The translations under genes were made by a program, and so were the position numbers. This document shows, piece by piece, positions 28,009 to 37,452 of a stretch of DNA of 51,096 bases (positions within the stretch are counted from its first letter, which is position 1; each line of letters starts with the position of its first letter). The DNA is from Burkholderiales bacterium (GTDB taxonomy: Bacteria; Pseudomonadota; Gammaproteobacteria; Burkholderiales; Usitatibacteraceae). The notes below the pieces were generated by a model, which searched no databases, was not told where the DNA came from, and saw nothing but the letters and a program-made list of their open reading frames with translations. The stretch spans positions 1 to 51,096 of the forward strand of contig JANYDB010000019.1 in the NCBI GenBank assembly GCA_025359985.1, given 5' to 3'.

Positions 28009-29343
28009 TTAGCTTGCTATTTCAGCCGTTGTTTTGGCTTTTGCTTTGGCGGCGGTTGTGATAATTTTTTCGTCAGGCTTGCGTTCCATTACGGCGGCAA
28101 AAAAACCATCGGTATGATGTTCGCGCGGCGTCAGGCGCAGATACGGCTGCATCCCGGACAGTGAAATTTTTTGGCGCACAAAAATATCATTCACGATTAC
28201 TGTGACAAATTCCGGATGGGCCGCTAAAAACGCATCCACAATCATTTCATTTTCTTCACGCATCAAGCTGCAGGTTGCGTAGACCAGACGCCCGCCGCGT
28301 TTCACCAAGCGCGCAGCTGAAGCGAGAATCGCCGCTTGTTTGATATTTAATTCTGCCAAGCCCGCTTCAGTTTGCCGATATTTCAAGTCAGGATTCCGGC
28401 GCAGCGTCCCCAGCCCGGTGCAGGGCGCATCTACCAGCACCCGATCAACTTTGCCGGCGAGTCGCTTGATGCGGGTATCGTTCTCATTCAGGATGCGTTG
28501 CGGCGTGATATTCGAAAGTCCGCTACGTTTTAATCGAGGGCCTAAATTGGTCAAGCGTTTTTCGGAAACATCGAACGCATATACCCGCCCGGTGGAGGCC
28601 ATCGCCGCGCCAATCATGAGCGATTTGCCGCCGGCGCCGGCACAAAAATCAACGATCATTTCGCCGCGTTTAGGCTCCATCAATATGCCCAGCAATTGGC
28701 TGCCTTCATCCTGGACTTCAATAAAGCCTTCAATAAAAGCCGCGTGTTTGGTCAGCGAAATTTTACTCTCAAGCCGAATCCCCAGCGGTGAAAACGGAGT
28801 GGCCCCACAGGCGATCCCTTCCTGCTGAAAACGCTTAAGAACCGCGTCCCGCTTGGCTTTCAGGGCATTTACCCGTAAATCCAGAGGCGCTGCATTCATC
28901 ATGCTGCGGCCCAATTCGATAATATCTGCGTCTGTCATAAAGGGCTGCAATTTAGCCACAACCCAGTCAGGTAGTTCGGCCTCGATGCCTACGGACAAGT
29001 TCGCAGTTTTAGCGGCTTTTATGTCGTTTAACCATTTATCTTCGCCGCCACGTAACACCGGATCCAGCTCGCGTCGACTTAAGCCTTGCACACGCGTAAG
29101 CGCCACCAGGGCCATCAGCCGTGGTGTGCCTTCGGGCACCAAATGCTCGATCAAGCGGCGATGTCTCAGCACCGCATAAATAGTTTCTGCGATGAGGCCG
29201 CGGTCGCGTAAGCCTAATTTGGGATGGTCACGAAAAAAGAATTTTAGACTCACATCGGCTGGCGAGGTCAACGGCAAAATGGCCGTGAGTGCGGTCACCA
29301 AAGCGTTGAAGAGAGGGGGAGTGAGTGGGGAATATAATTGCAT
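28009..29343 (-). CDS. RsmB/NOP family rRNA (cytosine-C5) methyltransferase
   Basis: This SAM-dependent RNA m5C methyltransferase has about 444 residues. The N-terminal part resembles the NusB-like RNA-binding region of RsmB. The catalytic domain has VQDEGSQLLG, the SAM site DFCAGAGGKSL, DAPCTGLGTLRRNPD with one catalytic Cys, and YATCSLMREENE with the second. The target may be 16S rRNA, but betaproteobacteria can carry more than one RsmB-like gene, so no symbol is given. The frame starts two codons upstream at a TTG; ATG 29343 is preferred. Confidence 0.92.
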   Translation of the reverse strand: MQLYSPLTPPLFNALVTALTAILPLTSPADVSLKFFFRDHPKLGLRDRGLIAETIYAVLRHRRLIEHLVPEGTPRLMALVALTRVQGLSRRELDPVLRGGEDKWLNDIKAAKTANLSVGIEAELPDWVVAKLQPFMTDADIIELGRSMMNAAPLDLRVNALKAKRDAVLKRFQQEGIACGATPFSPLGIRLESKISLTKHAAFIEGFIEVQDEGSQLLGILMEPKRGEMIVDFCAGAGGKSLMIGAAMASTGRVYAFDVSEKRLTNLGPRLKRSGLSNITPQRILNENDTRIKRLAGKVDRVLVDAPCTGLGTLRRNPDLKYRQTEAGLAELNIKQAAILASAARLVKRGGRLVYATCSLMREENEMIVDAFLAAHPEFVTVIVNDIFVRQKISLSGMQPYLRLTPREHHTDGFFAAVMERKPDEKIITTAAKAKAKTTAEIAS

Positions 29344-29400
29344 ACGCAATTATCGCCTATTACCGCCCTGAATATCGCCCGGAAGCGCCGCTTTTTACGA

Positions 29401-30603
29401 TTAGGGATCGCTGGCGCTGATCGAGGTAACGGTTTGTTCCATTAAAAAGCGACCCATATAAAATTTCACTTTAACCGGCAGGTAATAATGTTTGGGCGAG
29501 AGCCAAACCTCATAAACATCTTCAGGGTCAGCGGCATCGCTTTTCATATGCAGCGTCAGCAACTCACCCATGCGGGTTTGCAGTGTTTCCTGGCCGATGA
29601 GACGAAATTGATAATCATAGAGTTTACGTGCGTTGGTGAGTGCAACCTTGAGCCGGTCATCGGCGGTCTTTAATTTATCGGCATCCTGTGCTAACTGGAA
29701 TAAAAAACTCTGGGTATCCTGCATCCGTGGCGGCAACGCAAAGAGATGTGTTTCGCCATACTTGATGATTTTTAATTCGCGCTTGCTGTGGTTAAATTCA
29801 GCGGTATCTACCGGCGCGTCTCCGCGCTGCATACTGAAGAATTGGGGGCGGATGCCATCGGGTGTCATTTCTCCCCGGCTGGTTTGACGAAACGTGCCAA
29901 CAAATAAACCTACAAAAATGCCGGTTGCCTGAATCGTACTGTTCAGCTCGTAATGCGTGCCCGTGCGTTGCCATGAAAAGTTTGCAATGCCATCTGCCAC
30001 GCTCGACGAGAGGCGATAGGCCATCCTGATTCGTTCCGGGAACACCAAAATTGGCGCTGCGTTGGTGGGCTCCGCAGACGCAGCGTCGGTTTTGTTTTGC
30101 GGAAGAAGCAGTGGTGAGGATGCTGACCCTGACGGTTGAGCAGGCGCAGGCTCTGCAATATTCAACGCGGGAACCGGAACAACTGACTCAGCCATGCGTT
30201 CATTGACGGGTGCAGGCGTTGCCGCCACAAAAGCCGATCCGGCTGTAGCTGCTTCTGTTTCATCGGCGGCCACAGCCGCAACGACGGCGACCGATTTGAC
30301 CACTGCACGACTTGTCGCTAGACGTGCCGCTGGACGTGACCTAGGACGGGCATTTTGGGTCGCGCGAGGGCTAATATTTTGCGTATCCGGTTCTACGTTA
30401 GCGGTTGCAGACAGTAGTACGGCATTTAATGGCGGCGGGGTATCAAATGCTGCCGCTGTGTTGCCCGCAGGCCAGGACGGTGCCCAATCATGCGACGCAA
30501 TATAAGCCCCAACATGCGCCATGATCGACAGCGCCAGAGCCATGAGCAGAACTTGTTTCGAACTCCAAAACGGGTGCAGTCCTTTGCGTTTAGGGGGAGT
30601 CAT
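29401..30603 (-). CDS. DUF3108 protein with membrane anchor and Pro/Ala linker
   Basis: The 400-residue protein has a short basic N-terminus, one hydrophobic helix (about residues 16-34), a low-complexity Ala/Pro/Thr linker (about 35-185) and a C-terminal DUF3108 domain (about 190-400). The layout recalls TonB-like proteins anchored in the inner membrane and reaching into the periplasm. The domain end, EVWLSPKHYYLPVKVKF, parallels the end of the neighbouring DUF3108 protein, so the two are paralogues. Its function is unknown. It lies 32 bp after that gene and 57 bp before the methyltransferase. Confidence 0.85.
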   Translation of the reverse strand: MTPPKRKGLHPFWSSKQVLLMALALSIMAHVGAYIASHDWAPSWPAGNTAAAFDTPPPLNAVLLSATANVEPDTQNISPRATQNARPRSRPAARLATSRAVVKSVAVVAAVAADETEAATAGSAFVAATPAPVNERMAESVVPVPALNIAEPAPAQPSGSASSPLLLPQNKTDAASAEPTNAAPILVFPERIRMAYRLSSSVADGIANFSWQRTGTHYELNSTIQATGIFVGLFVGTFRQTSRGEMTPDGIRPQFFSMQRGDAPVDTAEFNHSKRELKIIKYGETHLFALPPRMQDTQSFLFQLAQDADKLKTADDRLKVALTNARKLYDYQFRLIGQETLQTRMGELLTLHMKSDAADPEDVYEVWLSPKHYYLPVKVKFYMGRFLMEQTVTSISASDP

Positions 30604-30635
30604 TTTGAAAACGGCATCAAGAGGGCGCTATGACG

Positions 30636-31409
30636 TTACTGCACGCTCAAGCTCGCCAAAACCTGTTCAAACGCGCCGTTTTTATCTTCAAAAATAATTC
30701 GCACTGGCAGATGAAACTTATTTTTGGCCAGCCAGAGTTGGCTTTTCGATTCGCCTTCTTTCGCATCGCGTGCATAGAATACGGTAGCAAAGTCACCGAT
30801 CGGGGTTTTGATGGTGGGCTCGCCCTGTTTTTGATAAACATATTTTTCGCTGCGTTTGCCCTGGCTCATCCACACCGTTAATTGCGAGGTGCGCGGGACG
30901 GCAAGCATGAATTGATACATGGACGATAGCCGGTCCTGAGTGCCGTCAGGCAAATCAAAAGTCTCGGTATTGCCATTGCGCAGTGACACAATATCTTTTT
31001 TATCCCAGTCAAATTTGGCATAAGTGCTGCGGCTCGCGTCAGCGCGCACCTGCTCGAACGCGGTGGGCTGTAAACCTTGCGGGCCAATCAAGCCTTCGCT
31101 TTTATACAAGATACGTTCCTTGAAAAAAACCGCGAGCGGGCCTTCGACGTGGGCGTCTGAAGTGATCGTGTAGCGCATCCCTTTGCGCTCAAAAACCTCA
31201 TCGTTTTGGCCGATTAAAAGGCTGCCCTTATAAATTTTATACGAGGCCTTTACCAGCGTTGGCAGTTCGGCAGACGTAGTTTCTGCGCGCGCCATCGGGG
31301 ATATGATAAAAGCGGTCATCAGCCCTGGCATTGCCATGGTGATGATCGACGCTGCATTCAATGCGCCCGATACGGCCAACGCGCCCCACACGGTAAACAA
31401 ACGTTTCAT
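30636..31409 (-). CDS. DUF3108 periplasmic protein
   Basis: The 257-residue protein has a signal-like N-terminus (MKRLFTVWGALAVSG and a second hydrophobic stretch ending at ARA) and a DUF3108 domain (LVKASYKIYKGSLLIGQN through SQLWLAKNKFHLPVRI). DUF3108 is predicted to be a beta-rich envelope domain of unknown role. The start at 31409 is fixed by AAGGAG, formed by the last codons of purN; only CC separates the purN stop from this ATG. Translational coupling to purN is likely. Confidence 0.87.
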   Translation of the reverse strand: MKRLFTVWGALAVSGALNAASIITMAMPGLMTAFIISPMARAETTSAELPTLVKASYKIYKGSLLIGQNDEVFERKGMRYTITSDAHVEGPLAVFFKERILYKSEGLIGPQGLQPTAFEQVRADASRSTYAKFDWDKKDIVSLRNGNTETFDLPDGTQDRLSSMYQFMLAVPRTSQLTVWMSQGKRSEKYVYQKQGEPTIKTPIGDFATVFYARDAKEGESKSQLWLAKNKFHLPVRIIFEDKNGAFEQVLASLSVQ

Positions 31410-31411
31410 GG

Positions 31412-32059
31412 TTACTCCTTCAGCACGCATAAAGTAGTGGTTTTGTCCGTCTCTAAAACGTCCAGATGCTGAATTCGGACGACACCTGAGGCAGATAGTT
31501 CAAGCCGATCCGTTGCCAGCCAGCGTAATGCCTGCGGATAAATTTTGTGTTCAGCAGCCAGCACTCGTTCACCTAGCGTTGCGGGGGTGTCCGCCGGCAA
31601 TACGGGCACGGTTGCCTGAATAATAATTGGACCGTGATCCAGTTCGGGCGTCACAAAATGAACCGTCGCACCATGTATTTTTAATCCTGCTTTCAGCGCT
31701 TCCTCATGCGTATGCAGCCCGGGTAATGCGGGTAGCAGCGAGGGATGAATATTGATAATCCGGTTCGGATAACGGGCAATAAAACCCGCTGATAGGATGC
31801 GCATAAAACCAGCCAGTACGATGTAGTCCGGCGCGAATTGATTGATGACGCGACTGAGTTCAGTATCAAATTCTTCGCGTGTGGCAAATGCCTTATGATC
31901 CAGCGCGATAGCTGGAAACCCCCTCTGGGCGGCGCTTTTGAGCCCTGTGGCCAGCGGACGATTTGAAATAACGGCGCGTATTTCCAGCGGCAATTCTGCG
32001 TCAATGATCGCGTCCATATTGCTGCCGCGACCCGAAATAAGAATAACAATAGATTTCAT
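31412..32059 (-). CDS. purN: Phosphoribosylglycinamide formyltransferase
   Basis: It transfers the formyl group of 10-formyl-THF to GAR, the third step of purine synthesis. The 215-residue protein starts with IVILISGRGSNMDAII and carries the catalytic NIHPSLLPALPGLHTHEEAL segment and VTPELDHGPIIIQ. The frame begins four codons earlier at a TTG; ATG 32059 fits the family. It lies 129 bp after purM and is coupled to a DUF3108 gene. The fhs product in this window supplies its cosubstrate. Confidence 0.97.
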   Translation of the reverse strand: MKSIVILISGRGSNMDAIIDAELPLEIRAVISNRPLATGLKSAAQRGFPAIALDHKAFATREEFDTELSRVINQFAPDYIVLAGFMRILSAGFIARYPNRIINIHPSLLPALPGLHTHEEALKAGLKIHGATVHFVTPELDHGPIIIQATVPVLPADTPATLGERVLAAEHKIYPQALRWLATDRLELSASGVVRIQHLDVLETDKTTTLCVLKE

Positions 32060-32188
32060 GTTGGCACGCAAATGGATAAAAGGCGATTGTTAAAATAATA
32101 AAACTCTAGCACTGGAGAGAATTTTCAGGGCTTTTTGTGCCAGAAGCCGCTCTGGTGCTTGAGTTTAAATTATGAGTCCAACCGATTG

Positions 32189-33232
32189 TTAAACCAACAT
32201 CGTTTGCTTTTCGTCGGCCTGGCGGGTGCGAATCTCGCCAATCGTAAACACAGTTTCACCTGCATCGCGCAGCAATGTAATGGCGCTTTCAGCATCGGCT
32301 TTTGCGACCACGACAATCATGCCGATGCCGCAATTAAAAGTGCGCGCCATTTCGTCGTCATCGATCTGGCCCTGCTGTTGCAGCCACGTAAATATGGAAG
32401 GTGCGACCCAGCTTTTACGTTCAATCACCGCCGTCACATTGTCGGGCAACACGCGCGGTATATTTTCGGTCAAACCGCCGCCCGTAATATGTGCCATGCC
32501 CTTGACGACACCAGTTTCGATCAACGCCAGCAAAGGCTTGACGTAAATTCGCGTGGGCGCCAGTAAATCAGCCGCCAGCTGTTGATGAGCGGCCGCATGC
32601 AAATCCACACCGCTGCGCTCGATAATCTTGCGCACCAGTGAGTAGCCGTTCGAGTGGGCTCCGCTTGATTGCAGTCCGAGCACCACATCACCAGCGGCAA
32701 TGGTCTTGCCACTAATAATTGCATCGCGCTCCACCAGACCCACTGCAAAGCCGGCCAGATCGTATTCACCTGCCGGATACATCGAGGGCATTTCTGCGGT
32801 CTCGCCACCGATCAGGGCGCAGCCCGCCAGTTCACAGCCGTAAGCAATACCCTTCACCACATCGGTGGCGACGGCCACATCCAATTTGCCACACGCAAAA
32901 TAATCCAGAAAGAAAATCGGTTCAGCGCCCTGCACTAAAATATCATTCACACTCATGGCGACCAAATCCTGGCCGATGGTGTCGTGCTTATTTAAATGAA
33001 AGGCAAGTTTCAGCTTGGTGCCGACCCCGTCGGTGCCAGACACCATGACGGGATTTTTAAATTTTTTGGAGACCTCAACGAGCGCGCCAAATCCGCCGAT
33101 CCCGCCCAATACCTCAGGACGCATGGTGCGTTTGGCAAAAGGTTTGATGTTCTCAACCAGCTGATCGCCTGCGTCGATATCAACGCCAGCATCTTTGTAG
33201 GTCAGTGGGGAAAGCGGGTTTGCGGAGGTCAT
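32189..33232 (-). CDS. purM: Phosphoribosylformylglycinamidine cyclo-ligase
   Basis: This is the AIR synthetase of purine synthesis, 347 residues. Conserved parts are [17 protein letters not shown] at the start, [34 protein letters not shown] and [15 protein letters not shown]. The open frame continues 71 codons upstream into the divergent promoter region, without homology; ATG 33232 matches the usual start. It is first in a long minus-strand run that includes purN, and it diverges from the AI-2E-family permease. Confidence 0.97.
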   Translation of the reverse strand: MTSANPLSPLTYKDAGVDIDAGDQLVENIKPFAKRTMRPEVLGGIGGFGALVEVSKKFKNPVMVSGTDGVGTKLKLAFHLNKHDTIGQDLVAMSVNDILVQGAEPIFFLDYFACGKLDVAVATDVVKGIAYGCELAGCALIGGETAEMPSMYPAGEYDLAGFAVGLVERDAIISGKTIAAGDVVLGLQSSGAHSNGYSLVRKIIERSGVDLHAAAHQQLAADLLAPTRIYVKPLLALIETGVVKGMAHITGGGLTENIPRVLPDNVTAVIERKSWVAPSIFTWLQQQGQIDDDEMARTFNCGIGMIVVVAKADAESAITLLRDAGETVFTIGEIRTRQADEKQTMLV

Positions 33233-33408
33233 GATGGCGGAGTCTTGAAATGTTGGAAGCGTTAGAAGTGTTGGCGATGTTTGAGACGTCAAGCACGCTT
33301 GTGCAATGTTGTTCAGAATGTTGCTCAGAGCGCATATAGGCAAAAATGCGCCACTGTAAAGAGGTGATTCGGTTACGATTGAATAAATAACCTTGGATCT
33401 TACTTTAA

Positions 33409-34563
33409 ATGACTCATAAAAACCCCGATTCACGCCATAAGCCACAGCGCCCGCTGCTGCGACCGTTATGGCTACTGCGTCTTAATGCGCGCTCGCAGGC
33501 GCGGCCGCTGGCGTGGCTGGACTTGTATTTTTTAACGATGATCACTGCTTTGTTGGGCTTTGGCTTGGTGCTATGGCTGCTATCGCCGATTCTTGCGCCG
33601 TTCCTAGCAGCAGCGATTTTGGCTTATATCTTCAATCCTTTGGTCGATAAACTGGGGGCCAAAGGCGTACCGCGCGGCTTGGGTACGGCCGTCGCGGTGC
33701 TGGCGCTGATATTGGCCATTGCACTGCTGCTAACTATTATTTTGCCGCTCTTCTACAAAGAGATTGCGCAACTTATTCAGCAATTGCCCACTTTTGCCGA
33801 GCAAGTCAAAACCACCTTCATTCCTTGGATAAATCAGAAACTGGGCGTCGCTATTACGCTCGATCCCTCATCATTCCGGCAATTCGTGACCGATAATTTG
33901 CAGGACGCTAGCGGCATGGCCAAAAAAGTTTTTGCCTCAGTTGGGGTGGGCGGTTTGGCGGTTGTCGGGGTTTTGATCAATCTGCTGCTGATCCCGGTGG
34001 TGCTGTTTTATGTGCTGCGCGATTGGCATCAATTGATCGCAAATCTGGATGCATTAATACCTCGCCGCTTTCATGGAACGGTGTCAAAACTGACCCATGA
34101 AATTGATGCCATTCTCTCGGAGTTTCTGCGCGGCCAATTGAGCGTCATGGTGCTCATGGCGGTTTTTTATGTTACCGGCCTATGGCTCGTCGGCCTTAGC
34201 TTTGCTTTGCCGGTGGGCTTGATCACGGGGCTGTTAGTGTTCGTGCCCTATCTGGGCAGTGGCACAGGCTTACTGCTGGCTACCGTCGCTGCGGTGATGC
34301 AATTTCCTTCAATGACGGGGATATTACTGGTGTGGCTGGTTTTCGGCATTGGTCAATTGCTCGAAGGTTTTGTCGTAACCCCGTGGCTTGTAGGGGACCG
34401 TATCGGACTGCATCCGGTAGTGGTCATTTTTGCCCTGCTTGCATTCGGGCAGGTGTTCGGATTTTTTGGATTGTTGCTGGCGTTGCCCGCGAGTGCGGCG
34501 ATCGTGGTCGGCCTGCGGCATTTGCAGCGCAATTACAGCGACAGTGATTTATACCGACGCTGA
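33409..34563 (+). CDS. AI-2E family transporter
   Basis: This 384-residue membrane protein has about eight helices. The N-terminal pair is followed by [25 protein letters not shown], a central soluble segment, the [13 protein letters not shown] signature and late helices with [14 protein letters not shown] and [23 protein letters not shown]. The family is named after TqsA, but most members have no proven substrate. In many betaproteobacteria it sits between purM and hda; hda does not follow here, where a HAMP protein is convergent instead. Confidence 0.93.
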   Translation: MTHKNPDSRHKPQRPLLRPLWLLRLNARSQARPLAWLDLYFLTMITALLGFGLVLWLLSPILAPFLAAAILAYIFNPLVDKLGAKGVPRGLGTAVAVLALILAIALLLTIILPLFYKEIAQLIQQLPTFAEQVKTTFIPWINQKLGVAITLDPSSFRQFVTDNLQDASGMAKKVFASVGVGGLAVVGVLINLLLIPVVLFYVLRDWHQLIANLDALIPRRFHGTVSKLTHEIDAILSEFLRGQLSVMVLMAVFYVTGLWLVGLSFALPVGLITGLLVFVPYLGSGTGLLLATVAAVMQFPSMTGILLVWLVFGIGQLLEGFVVTPWLVGDRIGLHPVVVIFALLAFGQVFGFFGLLLALPASAAIVVGLRHLQRNYSDSDLYRR

Positions 34564-34595
34564 AAGATTTATATAAAACTTATAATTATTTAAAT

Positions 34596-35285
34596 CTACA
34601 AAGTTTCGTTTTGCAGAAGCTTAATGGCTTCTTCAGTGCTGCGACGCATGCGATTAAAGGCAATGGCCAATACGCCTACTTCGTCTTTCGTGTCGGACTT
34701 GAATTCCGGTATCGAAAAATCGCCGATCGATACAGCGTCAGCTTGCTTAGCCATTTCGGAAACGGGTCTTACAATCATCCGGTCAAGCATTAAATTCAGC
34801 ACAAAAAATACAGCAAAAAATACGGCACCCAGTGAACTCATCAGTGCGGTCAGCGCACTTTTAACCGTCCCCAGTACCGGCAGCAAATCAACCGAGGCAA
34901 CACGAATTTTGCCGAGATCGTCTGGCACACTAATTCTGCGTGCGATGACTAAGCGCTTTTCGCCGGAGATTGAAGTAAAAACATCAGATACCTGAGTATT
35001 GTTGTTGCCTTTAAAACGCGCGATGGCTTCGCCTTCCACGCCGCTTTGCATCTTATCAAGCGGGAATTCCCGAATCTTCATTTCAACCAGGCGCGAACCT
35101 AACGCGGTGGCTGAACGCGCATCGATATTACCCAACACAGCAGCATCCAAAGTCAGCAAGGCGGCACGTTCCGCATCAGCAACGGCTTGGCGCTCCAGGT
35201 ATCGCTGAGCGACCACGCCCACAGTGATAAATCCGGCCGAAAAGACCAGCAATAAAATTAAATTAAATTTGAGGCGTAGGCCCAT
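34596..35285 (-). CDS. Orphan HAMP-domain membrane protein without output domain
   Basis: The 229-residue protein has a first membrane helix at about residues 7-26, a periplasmic region of roughly 120 residues, a second helix at about 147-167 and a HAMP linker (MIVRPVSEMAKQADAVSIGD to DEVGVLAIAFNRM, about 170-215). It then ends, with no kinase, GGDEF, methyl-accepting or other output domain. The periplasmic part has no CxxCH heme motif. It looks like a sensor that acts by contact with a separate partner. The neighbouring tandem-domain gene starts 658 bp upstream on the same strand and ends 86 bp away, so cotranscription is plausible. Confidence 0.82.
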   Translation of the reverse strand: MGLRLKFNLILLLVFSAGFITVGVVAQRYLERQAVADAERAALLTLDAAVLGNIDARSATALGSRLVEMKIREFPLDKMQSGVEGEAIARFKGNNNTQVSDVFTSISGEKRLVIARRISVPDDLGKIRVASVDLLPVLGTVKSALTALMSSLGAVFFAVFFVLNLMLDRMIVRPVSEMAKQADAVSIGDFSIPEFKSDTKDEVGVLAIAFNRMRRSTEEAIKLLQNETL

Positions 35286-35371
35286 GCGGCTTTCCTAAAA
35301 TCAAAACTTACTGATATGAGCAAACAAAGGCGCTGATTGCTAAGACGTTGATGCTAATGATGCTAGGGCGC

Positions 35372-35944
35372 TCACTGCAAAAGTCCGTTCATAGTGCGAA
35401 CACTTTCAAAAAATGAATTTCGCTCGTCGGTAGTTCGAAGATGGGTCGCAAGGCGTTCAAAAAAATCACGCGAATTGTCAGTTGCCCGAGCATAACGCTG
35501 CACTAGCACGCCGGCTAACGGGCCAATAATCGGCGCCAGCGCGGCTTCACCGCGTCGCATCAGCTCAACCGTAATGGGCGTAGGGTTTCTGACCTTGGCG
35601 GGTGGAACCACCTGCCCGTCACGGGTTGGGGTTGACGAGATCGCGGGAGCCCCTTCTGGTGTAAAAGCAGGCCCGACAAGAACCGCTGCTTTGGATTGTT
35701 GATATTCTTTCAGAATCCGTTTGGCACTCTTCGTAAACAGCTCGCGTTTACCGGGCTCATCAATATGATTGGCAATAGTGCGAATTACTTCATCCGGGTT
35801 ACTGGTTAATCGGCTGGCGCGCTTGACGGTGGTAATAGAATAAGGCCCTAAATAAGGGAGCAGTGCCCGCGTAAACTCTGCCAGAAGAGCAGGTTCAAGT
35901 TCGAGCAATGGGGCGACGGAATTATTATTGGAATTATTAAGCAT
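35372..35944 (-). CDS. Unrecognised protein made of two copies of one small helical domain
   Basis: This 190-residue cytoplasmic protein has no signal or membrane helix. Two segments of about 58 residues, 20-78 and 127-185, resemble each other. Each begins with L-x-P-x-[LI]-G-P (GP at 33-34 and 141-142), then a helix with KR or QR, NPDE or NSRD, and an R-x3-F ending. A Pro/Thr/Val-rich linker joins them. I recall similar domains at the C-termini of some bacterial Ser/Thr kinases, but I cannot name a family with certainty. The frame extends 11 codons to a TTG; ATG 35944 is preferred. The HAMP gene follows on the same strand. Confidence 0.7.
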   Translation of the reverse strand: MLNNSNNNSVAPLLELEPALLAEFTRALLPYLGPYSITTVKRASRLTSNPDEVIRTIANHIDEPGKRELFTKSAKRILKEYQQSKAAVLVGPAFTPEGAPAISSTPTRDGQVVPPAKVRNPTPITVELMRRGEAALAPIIGPLAGVLVQRYARATDNSRDFFERLATHLRTTDERNSFFESVRTMNGLLQ

Positions 35945-36245
35945 TTGATTGCTCGTCTTGTTTCGCGGGGGGGGCAAATTAAAATAATGGATAAATATTA
36001 AAAATATTCAGCTTTGCAAAGGCTCATCTTAAAACCTGAATGGGCTAGCGCTCAATGTACTTTACCCGTTCAAACTGTTGACCAAGTGTAGCGCAAGTCT
36101 ACCGGCTTGACCCTATGAAAAATGGCAAAAACATCATTGTTCACATTACAAAGCAGATAAATTGGTGAATCCAATGTTGAATTAACGGTATTTCACATAT
36201 TGCCTGGCAAACGGTATTTTACCTGCACTGATTGTTCCCCCAATC

Positions 36246-37436
36246 TTACGCAGGCCCAATTCCATGTTCGCTGCTGCCGGGAGGCTGCGTAATAATTTGA
36301 ATTTGGCCTTGAGTCAAATTCAAGCCTTGTGCAAAATCGAGCATGCGCTGAATGGACTGCTTGGCGTGCAGACCGACCAAGGGATCAACCTGAATTTCGT
36401 TCTTACCGTTTTCCAGTACCAACGCTAAATTGGCTAAACCATTCATAGCCATCCACGGACATTGCGCGCAACTTTTACAAGTCGCCGAGTTACCCGCAGT
36501 GGGGGCCTCAATAAAATTTTTGCCGGGCGCGGCGGACTTCATTTTATGAAAAATACCTTTATCGGTAGCAACGATAAATTCCGTCGCGTCCAAGGTTTGC
36601 GCCGCTTTAATAATTTGCGTGGTGGAGCCCACTAAGTCGGCCAGCGCAACGATGCTCGCAGGCGCTTCGGGGTGGACTAAAAGTTTAGCGTTGGGGTGCT
36701 GTTTTCTAAGCTCGATCAGTTCAGCGGTTTTGAATTCATCATGCACCAGACATGAGCCCTGCCATAACAGCATATCCGCACCCGTTTGGGTCTGAATGTA
36801 GCCGCCCAAATGGCGATCAGGCGCCCAGATAATTTTTTTACCTTGTGCGTGCAGATGCGCCACAATCTTGAGCCCGATAGACGAGGTCACCATCCAGTCT
36901 GCGCGAGCTTTTACAGCGGCACTGGTGTTGGCATAAACCACCACGGTACGATCTGGATGCGCATCGCAAAATGCCGCGAATTCATCAGGCGGGCAGCCTA
37001 AATCGAGTGAGCATTCTGCTTCCAGTTCCGGCATCAGAACCCGTTTTTCAGGGTTCAGAATTTTGGCCGTTTCACCCATAAAACGCACACCGCACACCAC
37101 TACCGTTTGGGCGGGATGACTAAAACCAAAGCGCGCCATTTCGAGTGAATCAGAAACGCAACCTCCGGTTTCTTCCGCTAAATCCTGCAGGTCGGGATGC
37201 ACATAATAATGCACGACGAGCACCGCGTTTTGCTCTTTTAACAGGCGCTTGATGCGCGTTTTCAACTCAATTCGTTCGGCAGGATTAGGTTCAGTAAATA
37301 CCTTGGCCCACGCATGGTCAACCGAGAGCGTTGAGCCAGAAATAAATGAGCCAGGGATATTTGCGCGTGGATGATCAAACTCAATGCGCTTAATGTGCTC
37401 CATGCGTTCAATGTTATTAGGGACTAGCGTATTCAT
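36246..37436 (-). CDS. nadA: Quinolinate synthase
   Basis: This 4Fe-4S enzyme condenses iminoaspartate with dihydroxyacetone phosphate to quinolinate for NAD synthesis. It is about 396 residues, with [21 protein letters not shown] near 75-95, [16 protein letters not shown] with a cluster Cys, [10 protein letters not shown], and the C-terminal [13 protein letters not shown] with another cluster Cys. A TTG five codons upstream (37451) directly follows the kynU stop; the ATG at 37436 is preferred, and neither has a good ribosome binding site, so coupling to kynU is likely. nadB and nadC are not in the window. Confidence 0.96.
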   Translation of the reverse strand: MNTLVPNNIERMEHIKRIEFDHPRANIPGSFISGSTLSVDHAWAKVFTEPNPAERIELKTRIKRLLKEQNAVLVVHYYVHPDLQDLAEETGGCVSDSLEMARFGFSHPAQTVVVCGVRFMGETAKILNPEKRVLMPELEAECSLDLGCPPDEFAAFCDAHPDRTVVVYANTSAAVKARADWMVTSSIGLKIVAHLHAQGKKIIWAPDRHLGGYIQTQTGADMLLWQGSCLVHDEFKTAELIELRKQHPNAKLLVHPEAPASIVALADLVGSTTQIIKAAQTLDATEFIVATDKGIFHKMKSAAPGKNFIEAPTAGNSATCKSCAQCPWMAMNGLANLALVLENGKNEIQVDPLVGLHAKQSIQRMLDFAQGLNLTQGQIQIITQPPGSSEHGIGPA

Positions 37437-37452
37437 AGGAGATAGACTCAAG

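Noticed and set aside
33233-33445. Upstream extension of purM by 71 codons
   Set aside because: The added residues do not resemble PurM, and the extension would occupy the divergent promoter region. ATG 33232 aligns with known starts.
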